This document shows positions 1 to 5,154 of a DNA stretch of 5,154 bases, piece by piece. The position numbers were made by a program, and so were the translations under genes. The first letter of the stretch is position 1. Each line of letters opens with the position of its first letter. The notes beneath the pieces were generated by a model. It saw nothing but the letters and a program-made list of their open reading frames with translations, searched no databases and was not told where the DNA came from. The stretch comes from Bacteroidota bacterium (GTDB lineage Bacteria; Bacteroidota; Bacteroidia; Bacteroidales; UBA1556), in NCBI GenBank assembly GCA_003648395.1, contig QMPB01000400.1:1-5154 (forward strand), read 5' to 3'.

Positions 1-200
1 CTGTAACTTTACAATAAAAGCTCCCTGCATCACTCATGCTAAGATTAACAAAACTAAGTGTATCATTTGTTTCACCAGGAATAAGCACTCCTCCTTTATA
101 CCACTGATAATGTAGTAATGTAGAATGAGAAGCACTAATACTTAGGTAGGCATTATCTCCAATACACACACTAGAAATAGTTGGCTGTTGTGTTATAGTT
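1..200 (-). other. Ig-like domain region of the repeat protein (partial)
   Basis: After the last GloVer unit the protein changes character at residue 776 (ITITQQPTISSVCIGD). The following segment carries the marks of an immunoglobulin-like fold: C787 on the B strand, the QWYKGG segment with W808 on the C strand, and SDAGSFYCKV with C838 on the F strand. These I-set/Ig_3 type domains are common in large Bacteroidota adhesin-like proteins between repeat regions and the C-terminal sorting domain. The fold is cut at the window edge after its F strand, so more domains probably follow. Confidence 0.75.
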
Positions 201-2524
201 ATTGCTGAATTATTAAATTCAGTTAATGAGCCATGAGTAGGAGCGCTACCATTTACTCCTGTAAAATCCATCTTTTTAGTTATCGTTCCAGTACTAGGAT
301 TATACTCAAATAAAGTCCCTTTAGTATTTGCTCCCCCCGTCCAAGTATATCCATAGAAATTACCATTAGCTGACTCCATAAGGTCTCCCATAGGTTTAGA
401 GCCTGTATTATTTACTGAGAAAGATGCTTTATTAGTTAATGAGGTAGCCCCAGGAATATATTCATCGATGGCTCCACCAACATACTCACTATTTCCACTA
501 CCTCCAGTAGTTAATATTACATACATTTTTCCATCTATTCCAAGGGTCGGTGTATTTCCTTGCGAATAATAACCTGTATAATTAAGCAGTTGCTTTTTCA
601 TAGTAAAAGTACTACTTGTAGGGTCATATTCAAATAAAGTTCCATGAGAATAGTAACTCTGCCCATCTAAGAAAGTTAAACCATAAAGTTTACCATTATT
701 TGCTAAAGCAAGGCTTCCTTGTGGTTCTGTACCATCATTAGAGGTAAAACTATGCTTGTTAGTTAATGTAGTTGTAGCAATATCATACTGAAAAATAGTT
801 CCATTATTCCAAGCAGTAAGTCCATAAAGTTTACCATCCCAAGCTTCTACCATTCGTCCCATTGGTCTAATTCCTACGCTAGTACCAAAATCAGCTGTTT
901 TAGTTAAAGTCCAAGTTGTGGTATCAATCTCGAAAACAGTACCATATCCATTATTACCTCCTCTAAAAGTTAATCCATAAAGCTTACCATTAGATGCTTC
1001 CAATAAGCCCCCCTTAGGCTCGTAACCAGTGAGACTATCCAAATCAAATTTTTTGATAAAAGTATCATTATTAGGATTAAATTCAAATACAATACCTTTA
1101 TTATTTGCTCCTCCCTTAGAAGTCATACCATAAAGTTTCCCATTAGTTGCCATAATTAAATCACCCTCTGGAATCAATCCGTTAATAGGATCAGAAAAGT
1201 TAAATTTTCTATCAATAGTATGTGTTGCTACATCATATTCAACAAATGTTCCATCTCCATTTGTATAAATAGAATTTGAAGTTATATAATTAAAGCCCCC
1301 ATAATATTTACCATTTGAGGCTTGCATTAGTCCTTTTGTCCCTCTTAATTCTGCTGATGTATCAACTAAAGTACGAATATTGGTAGTAGGATCAAATTCC
1401 CAGAAACGTAATGAAGATGAAATATTATTATCATATCCTAATATCATTATTTTACCATCAGAATTAAGAGTCATTTCTTGAGAAAAACTTCCATTAGCAA
1501 TACTATCAACAACAACTGCTGTGGCTGAAGAAATAGAATACTTCCATAAGTAATAATGTGGAATTGTAGGCCAAGAACCTCCTGGAGCCGTAAAATATTT
1601 GTAAGTAATACAATACAAATCATTACTACCAACAATAGTAAGTGAACCGTAAGGATTAACACCCAAAGAATCATTATTAAACTCATAAAGACTTGTTGCC
1701 ACATTTGTTGTTATATTATACTCAAAAATATTTCCATAACTATTTGCCCCACCAGAAGTAGTAGTGCCATATATTTTACCATTAGGAGCTTGAATCAAAC
1801 CCGCGTCAGCACTTAAGCCTGCATTAATACCAGATGATGACACTTGCATATCAATAAGTTTTGTATAGATATCAGTTGTAGGATCAATTTTAAAAATAGT
1901 ACCATGTCCATTATATCCTCCCGATTGAGTAATTCCATATAGATTACCATCGGAGGCAAGTAATAAATTACCCATAGGTTGAACACCATCTTTACCTACA
2001 CTTGCATAACTACCTAAAAAGGAATGAATCTTTGTATAAGTTGAAGTAGCTAAATCGTAAGAATATACACAACCATAATTGTGGCTACTTCCTCCACCAC
2101 GTGTAAGTCCATAAAGTTTACCATTAGCCGCTTGCACTGGTGCGGACTCTGGCCAACAACCACTCGCCGTATCATCAAAATTGAATAAAACATTATAAGA
2201 TGCAGTTGTAGTGTCATATTCAAATAGCACACCACTATGCTTTTGATATTGATAATATGGAAAAGAGCTAATATTTGTACCTCCAAATTTAGTTGTTCCA
2301 TAAATTTTCCCATTGGAAGCTTGTGTAAAAATATTCTTGGGACTCCGACCAGAATTATAATATTCAAAATCAAAAATCTTTTGAAGGTTTGAACCAGTAT
2401 CATCAGTCTTAAATATTGTTCCCATTCCACTAGCTCCACCACTAGATGTCATTCCATAATAATTGGTTTGTGCGCCTAAAATTTCTGATACTAATAATAC
2501 TAATAGAGTTAATAAATACTTCAT
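1..2524 (-). CDS. Secreted GloVer tandem-repeat protein with Ig-like domain (3' end beyond window)
   Basis: Reading the minus strand from the ATG at 2524-2522 gives 841 uninterrupted codons to the window edge; the C-terminus is missing. An in-frame TAA at 2536-2534 rules out a longer start. There is no Shine-Dalgarno, only an A-rich leader. Residues 1-18 (MKYLLTLLVLLVSEILGA) form a Sec signal peptide, with likely cleavage before Q19. Residues about 22-775 hold 14 tandem units built around NGKxYGxT..GG....GTxFEYD..T, which matches the Gloeo_Verruco (GloVer) repeat family. Residues about 776-841 start an Ig-like domain: C787, W808 and the D832-x-G-x-F-Y-C838 motif. The family has no known enzymatic activity; such repeats occur in large exported proteins with various C-terminal anchors. 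In Bacteroidota a type IX secretion C-terminal domain would be expected, but that part is outside the window. A surface or extracellular binding role is inference only. The gene is divergent from ispG. Confidence 0.9.
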   Translation of the reverse strand, partial: MKYLLTLLVLLVSEILGAQTNYYGMTSSGGASGMGTIFKTDDTGSNLQKIFDFEYYNSGRSPKNIFTQASNGKIYGTTKFGGTNISSFPYYQYQKHSGVLFEYDTTTASYNVLFNFDDTASGCWPESAPVQAANGKLYGLTRGGGSSHNYGCVYSYDLATSTYTKIHSFLGSYASVGKDGVQPMGNLLLASDGNLYGITQSGGYNGHGTIFKIDPTTDIYTKLIDMQVSSSGINAGLSADAGLIQAPNGKIYGTTTSGGANSYGNIFEYNITTNVATSLYEFNNDSLGVNPYGSLTIVGSNDLYCITYKYFTAPGGSWPTIPHYYLWKYSISSATAVVVDSIANGSFSQEMTLNSDGKIMILGYDNNISSSLRFWEFDPTTNIRTLVDTSAELRGTKGLMQASNGKYYGGFNYITSNSIYTNGDGTFVEYDVATHTIDRKFNFSDPINGLIPEGDLIMATNGKLYGMTSKGGANNKGIVFEFNPNNDTFIKKFDLDSLTGYEPKGGLLEASNGKLYGLTFRGGNNGYGTVFEIDTTTWTLTKTADFGTSVGIRPMGRMVEAWDGKLYGLTAWNNGTIFQYDIATTTLTNKHSFTSNDGTEPQGSLALANNGKLYGLTFLDGQSYYSHGTLFEYDPTSSTFTMKKQLLNYTGYYSQGNTPTLGIDGKMYVILTTGGSGNSEYVGGAIDEYIPGATSLTNKASFSVNNTGSKPMGDLMESANGNFYGYTWTGGANTKGTLFEYNPSTGTITKKMDFTGVNGSAPTHGSLTEFNNSAITITQQPTISSVCIGDNAYLSISASHSTLLHYQWYKGGVLIPGETNDTLSFVNLSMSDAGSFYCKVT
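200..2461 (-). repeat. Array of 14 GloVer protein repeats (about 47-63 residues each)
   Basis: The protein encoded on the minus strand repeats a core of (N/D)GK(L/I)YG(L/T/M)T, then GG, then GT(I/L/V)FEYD, then T.T, a Phe, and P.G.L. Core motifs lie near residues 22 (partial, YYGMTSSGG), 71, 134, 192, 248, 301, 356, 404, 461, 512, 563, 610, 664 and 720. Units at 301 (NDLYCIT), 356 (DGKIMILG), 404 (NGKYYGGF) and 664 (DGKMYVIL) are degenerate; those at 71, 134, 248, 461, 512 and 610 are close to consensus. At DNA level the only strongly recurring words are short, for example variants of ccataaagtttaccat near 670, 820, 973, 1129 and 2109. The array is therefore old and diverged rather than a recent tandem duplication. 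Spacing and strand pattern resemble beta-propeller blades, which is inference. Confidence 0.85.
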
Positions 2525-2574
2525 TTTATGTGTTTATTTGATGAGTTAATGTTTAATAAAAAAATAATTGAGTG

Positions 2575-2582
2575 CAAAACTA
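2575..2582 (-). promoter_or_regulatory. Candidate -7 box for the GloVer repeat gene
   Basis: On the minus strand this reads TAGTTTTG, an exact match to the Bacteroidota primary sigma factor -7 consensus TAnnTTTG. It would start transcription near 2568 and leave a leader of about 45 nt before the ATG at 2524. No TTTG sits at the expected -33 distance; the nearest upstream one, at 2628-2625, is too far. The call rests on one box and its position. Confidence 0.35.
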
Positions 2583-2743
2583 GGAATTATTGTTTGTTAA
2601 TAATATGAGTATTCTACCTAATTACAAAAGCTTTTTAACGAAAAATAGTTAATAAGTTAACTTTTATAATATCTGAATTTAGTTTGCATCAATTATTATA
2701 TATCGATTAGTAGTAAAATAGGATTAACCCGCATTGTTCATCG

Positions 2744-2761
2744 TAAATTTGACTAAGTTTG
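2744..2761 (+). promoter_or_regulatory. Two adjacent candidate -7 boxes upstream of ispG
   Basis: TAAATTTG (2744-2751) and TAAGTTTG (2754-2761) both match the Bacteroidota TAnnTTTG -7 consensus and are offset by 10 bp. A clear TTTG -33 box is missing for both; ATTG at 2733-2736 is only a weak candidate for the second. Initiation here would leave an ispG leader of about 105-115 nt. AT-rich DNA produces such matches by chance, so this is tentative. Confidence 0.3.
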
Positions 2762-2873
2762 CAGCATGAAATCTATTTCTTCTACCATAGGTATAACTCT
2801 CTTTATTTGCTGAGTCATAAAAAATAGAACCACATTAAAGCACAAACAATTAGTAATTCAGTAATTAAATATT

Positions 2874-4619
2874 ATGCACTCAACCCTACCAAAAACATAT
2901 TGTGACAATTTCATATCATACCAACGATGGCAAACAGTAGAAGTAGAAGTAGGTGTTCTAAAGCTTGGAGCAAATAATCCAATACGCTTGCAAAGTATGT
3001 CAAGTTGTAAACCGATGGATACGATAGCTAATGTTGAACAAAGTATTAGAATAATTGATGCAGGAGGCGAGATGGTTAGATTTACTGCTCCTGTGGTTCG
3101 TGATGCAGAAAATCTTAAAAATATAAGCTCAGAACTTCGCAAAAGAGGTTTTAATCAGCCTTTGGTCGCTGATATTCACTTTAATCCAAAAGCGGCACTT
3201 ACTGCTGCCAATTATGTAGAAAAAGTGAGAATTAACCCTGGTAATTTTGCCGAAACAAGTTCTAGTAAAATCAATTATTCAGAAGAAGAATATAATTATG
3301 CTTTAGAGGAAATTGAAGCGAAATTTGTGGAGCTAATAGAAAAATGCAAAGCAAATAATGTTGGTCTTCGCATTGGATCAAATCATGGTTCACTTTCTCA
3401 ACGCATAATGGACAGATATGGCGACACTGCTGAGGGAATGGTGGAGGCTGCTATGGAATATTTGAAAATTGCAGTAAAACACAATTTCCACAATATTGTG
3501 CTTTCTATGAAGGCAAGCAATATTCGAGTGATGGTGCCTGCTTATCGTATGCTTTCTGTGAGAATGAGGCAAGAAAACATGAATTTTCCTCTTCATCTTG
3601 GAGTTACTGAGGCTGGAGAAGGTGAAGATGGCCGTATAAAATCTGCCATGGGAATTGGAGCTTTGCTTGAAGACGGCTTGGGCGATACCATTAGAGTTTC
3701 TCTTACCGAAGACCCTGAATTTGAAATCCCTGTGGCTAAATTAATTGCTGGTAGATATAATAATAGAGCCTCTGTTAACTCTAAAATAGATATTGAACTT
3801 CCATACAATCCTTATGAATTTCAACAAAGAAAAACAAAGGATGTATTGGGAATAGGTGCTAATAATGAGACAATAGTCGTGGGTCTTGAATGGAATTCAC
3901 CAAGCAAGAACACTATTAATTTAATTGGTATTAATGATTATTTAGCATTAGATACGAAGCCGGAAAAGGCCTTTGTTAGTTTAAATATTTCAAATATTAA
4001 TAGTCTTTCTAAGCTTAATGCTGAAGATAGTATTGTTTTAGTTTTTGAAGAAAAAGTTAGATATTGTATGCATTCTTTTAGAAGACTATTTATTGAGTTG
4101 ATTAATAATTCAATGGATTTTCCTGTTATTCTAAGACGTAATTATGATAGTCTCTCCGAAGAAGAAGTTCAGATTTACTCAGCAATAGATTTTGGTTCTT
4201 TATTAATTGATGGTTTTGGAGATGGTGTATGGCTAGAGTCTGATGTTATTTCACAAGAAAGAATTAATGAAATATCTTTGGGTATATTGCAAGCTAGCCG
4301 TTCTAGAATTACTAAAACAGATTATATTTCTTGTCCAAGTTGTGGGCGTACCTTATTCAATATACAAGAAGCAACACTTAAAATTAGAGAAAAGACATCA
4401 CACCTTAAAGGTCTAAAAATAGCCGTAATGGGCTGTATAGTAAATGGTCCTGGAGAAATGGCAGATGCTGATTATGGCTATGTTGGCGCTGGTTCCGGTA
4501 GAATAAATCTCTACAAAGGAAAAGAAGTTATTGAAAAAGGCATTGATGAGGATAAAGCCGTTGATGAGCTCATTAGTTTGATTAAATTTTATGGTGATTG
4601 GGTGGAGAAAAATAATTAA
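2874..4619 (+). CDS. ispG: 4-hydroxy-3-methylbut-2-en-1-yl diphosphate synthase, large three-domain form
   Basis: IspG (GcpE) reduces and ring-opens methylerythritol cyclodiphosphate to HMBPP, the penultimate step of the MEP isoprenoid pathway, in the cytoplasm, using electrons from ferredoxin or flavodoxin. The 581-residue protein has the N-terminal TIM barrel (about 1-290) with family motifs at residues 97-124 (PLVADIHFNPKAA, VEKVRINPGN), 165-195 (GLRIGSNHGSLS, RYGDTAEGMVEAAM) and 239-290 (PLHLGVTEAGEGEDGRIKSA). An insert domain (about 295-475) marks the large form found in Bacteroidota, Chlamydiae and plants. The C-terminal Fe-S domain follows. Cluster ligands are C487 and C490 (SCPSCGRT), C521 and E528 (GCIVNGPGE), with spacing like E. 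coli C270, C273, C305 and E312. The ATG at 2874 is the first in frame after TAA at 2862-2864; there is no Shine-Dalgarno. The conserved stretch after QSM is unusual (SSCKPMDT). It appears functional and is transcribed alone here. Confidence 0.97.
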   Translation: MHSTLPKTYCDNFISYQRWQTVEVEVGVLKLGANNPIRLQSMSSCKPMDTIANVEQSIRIIDAGGEMVRFTAPVVRDAENLKNISSELRKRGFNQPLVADIHFNPKAALTAANYVEKVRINPGNFAETSSSKINYSEEEYNYALEEIEAKFVELIEKCKANNVGLRIGSNHGSLSQRIMDRYGDTAEGMVEAAMEYLKIAVKHNFHNIVLSMKASNIRVMVPAYRMLSVRMRQENMNFPLHLGVTEAGEGEDGRIKSAMGIGALLEDGLGDTIRVSLTEDPEFEIPVAKLIAGRYNNRASVNSKIDIELPYNPYEFQQRKTKDVLGIGANNETIVVGLEWNSPSKNTINLIGINDYLALDTKPEKAFVSLNISNINSLSKLNAEDSIVLVFEEKVRYCMHSFRRLFIELINNSMDFPVILRRNYDSLSEEEVQIYSAIDFGSLLIDGFGDGVWLESDVISQERINEISLGILQASRSRITKTDYISCPSCGRTLFNIQEATLKIREKTSHLKGLKIAVMGCIVNGPGEMADADYGYVGAGSGRINLYKGKEVIEKGIDEDKAVDELISLIKFYGDWVEKNN

Positions 4620-4679
4620 TCAAAGAATAAACCATACTTAAAACCCTTTTTAATTCCTGTTTATGGATTTCTTCTTTGA
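4620..4679. terminator. Imperfect inverted repeat behind ispG, possible terminator
   Basis: The left arm 4620-4636 (TCAAAGAATAAACCATA) is the reverse complement of the right arm 4662-4679 with one mismatch and one bulged base. This gives about 16 pairs around a 25-nt loop. Within the loop, TTAAAA (4638-4643) and TTTTAA (4648-4653) form a perfect 6-bp stem with a CCCT loop. The structure starts on the base after the ispG stop, which suits a terminator for ispG and perhaps for convergent transcription. The stem is AT-rich and no long T-run directly follows the right arm, so intrinsic termination is not certain. The right arm overlaps the last recognisable codons of the transposase remnant, so it may instead be a rearrangement scar. 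Confidence 0.45.
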
Positions 4680-5127
4680 GTTTTGAGCTCGGAGTTTTGT
4701 GCCATTACCTGCTAGTAGTTTGCCGCCTATTATATCAAAATTCTTTTATAAGTTCTACAGTGCTTCGAAATACCTTCTTTATGGATTTAGGATTATCTCT
4801 TCGAGAGCTGGAAATGGTATTATGGTCTGGTGATAAATCTTTCATAAGCCACATTACCTCTATGTTTCTTTTGGTTACCTTCTCTAATTTTCTTGATGAG
4901 CGAATACTATTTAGGTAGCCATATATATAAAGCTTAAGCAAGTCTTTGGTATGATAGGCTGGACGTCCATTTTCGCCATGGTCTACTTCAAATCCCATTT
5001 CTTGGAGGTCTAAACTTTCAACAAAAATATCAATAAATCTTACCTCATTATCTTCTTCAATTGCCATTTCCATCGTTGTTGGGAAAATAGCTGTCTGATT
5101 CCTGTCTGATCCTTGGATGTATTTCAT
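4671..5127 (-). pseudogene. IS1182-family transposase, N-terminal remnant, frameshifted
   Basis: From the ATG at 5127 the minus strand encodes 130 residues (stop TGA 4737-4735) that match the start of IS1182-family transposases. They open MKYIQGSDRNQTAIFP, then DNEVRFIDIFV, the DUF772-type segment with GRPAYH (54-59) and YGYLNSIRSSRKLE (69-82), then PDHNTI (100-105). The family is usually about 450-550 residues. After F130, one extra T in a four-T run shifts the frame. Removing it restores DIIGGKLLAGNGTKLRAQNSKK down to 4671, the expected continuation. There the first catalytic Asp of the family's (I/L)AGD motif, as I recall it, is Asn. Family similarity then stops and a TAA follows at 4652-4650. 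The gene is inactive: frameshifted, missing a catalytic residue and lacking about two thirds of its length. It converges on ispG. The upstream 27 bp to the window edge show no identifiable IS end. Confidence 0.85.
4671..5127 (-). mobile_element. IS1182-like insertion sequence fragment (5' part only)
   Basis: The only support is the transposase remnant. The inner end breaks off at about 4671, inside the coding region just after the codons for NSKK and 52 bp from the ispG stop. No terminal inverted repeat or target-site duplication can be recognised in the window. The other end, upstream of the transposase start, would lie beyond 5154. An IS1182-type element is normally about 1.5-2 kb, so most of it is gone. 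Confidence 0.6.
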
Positions 5128-5154
5128 AGTTATTGGCGCTTAATTAGAGTATAA

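Larger units (their letters stand above)
2525..2873. other. Divergent intergenic region without a gene
   Basis: These 349 bp are very AT-rich and separate two divergently transcribed genes. I find no convincing protein gene, tRNA or structured RNA. It contains the candidate -7 boxes annotated separately, a ten-base palindrome AAAAGCTTTT at 2626-2635, and a near-repeat AGTTAATAAGTTAAC around 2646-2660. It is most likely the promoter region for both flanking genes. Confidence 0.6.

Noticed and set aside
1471..1704. 77-codon minus-strand open frame
   Set aside because: It lies inside the GloVer gene in another frame, and its hydrophobic, low-complexity translation is what shifted repeat codons give.
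2050..2442. 130-codon minus-strand open frame
   Set aside because: It is a shadow of the GloVer gene; the correct frame shows signal peptide and repeats continuously from 2524.
2626..2635. Palindrome AAAAGCTTTT as an operator
   Set aside because: It is a short A/T-dominated palindrome expected by chance in such DNA, with no second copy or promoter overlap.
2766..2813. 15-codon open frame (MKSISSTIGITLFIC) in the intergenic region
   Set aside because: It is too short, has no ribosome-binding or conservation evidence, and sits only 4 bp behind a candidate -7 box, too close for a normal leader.
2858..3808. Three minus-strand open frames opposite ispG
   Set aside because: They are antisense to well-conserved ispG codons and match no recognisable family.
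4735..4740. Programmed frameshift in the transposase T-run
   Set aside because: IS1182-type transposases are normally a single frame, and the frame dies 28 codons later with the rest of the gene missing, so decay explains it better.
4676..4918. 80-codon plus-strand open frame after ispG
   Set aside because: It is antisense to the transposase remnant, whose minus-strand frame is clearly the family match.
5091..5110. Direct repeat CTGTCTGAT twice, 11 bp apart
   Set aside because: It falls inside conserved transposase codons (GSDRNQTA) and is explained by coding; it is not a target-site duplication.

Overview
The window looks like a piece of an AT-rich Bacteroidota chromosome (Flavobacteriia/Cytophagia-like). 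Four things point there: a large three-domain IspG of the Bacteroidota/chlamydial/plant type, gene starts without Shine-Dalgarno sequences, TAnnTTTG-type -7 boxes, and an IS1182-like transposase N-terminus closest in wording to Bacteroidota copies as I remember them. No species can be named from the sequence alone.

Layout. (1) Positions 1-2524, minus strand: the first 841 codons of a very large secreted protein that runs off the left edge. After a signal peptide it carries 14 tandem 'GloVer' (Gloeo_Verruco, TIGR03803-like) repeats and then the start of an Ig-like domain. The frame is open from the ATG to the window edge. (2) Positions 2525-2873: a 349-bp AT-rich divergent intergenic region with candidate -7 boxes for both flanking genes. 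(3) Positions 2874-4619, plus strand: complete ispG (gcpE), which makes HMBPP in the non-mevalonate isoprenoid pathway; all Fe-S ligands are present. (4) Positions 4620-4679: a long imperfect inverted repeat right behind the ispG stop, with a smaller perfect hairpin in its loop. It is a candidate transcription terminator or a rearrangement scar. (5) Positions 4671-5127, minus strand: a degenerate N-terminal fragment of an IS1182-family transposase, with a one-base frameshift, an Asp-to-Asn change at the expected first catalytic Asp, and loss of the rest of the gene.

The genes do not form an operon. The repeat protein and ispG are divergent, and ispG and the transposase remnant are convergent. 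ispG is housekeeping, the repeat protein is an accessory surface or secreted protein, and the transposase fragment is a fossil of an insertion. I see no RNA gene, CRISPR array or defence system. The points most worth checking are the 14-repeat architecture (possibly two seven-bladed propellers), and the palindrome whose right arm lies at the broken end of the transposase.
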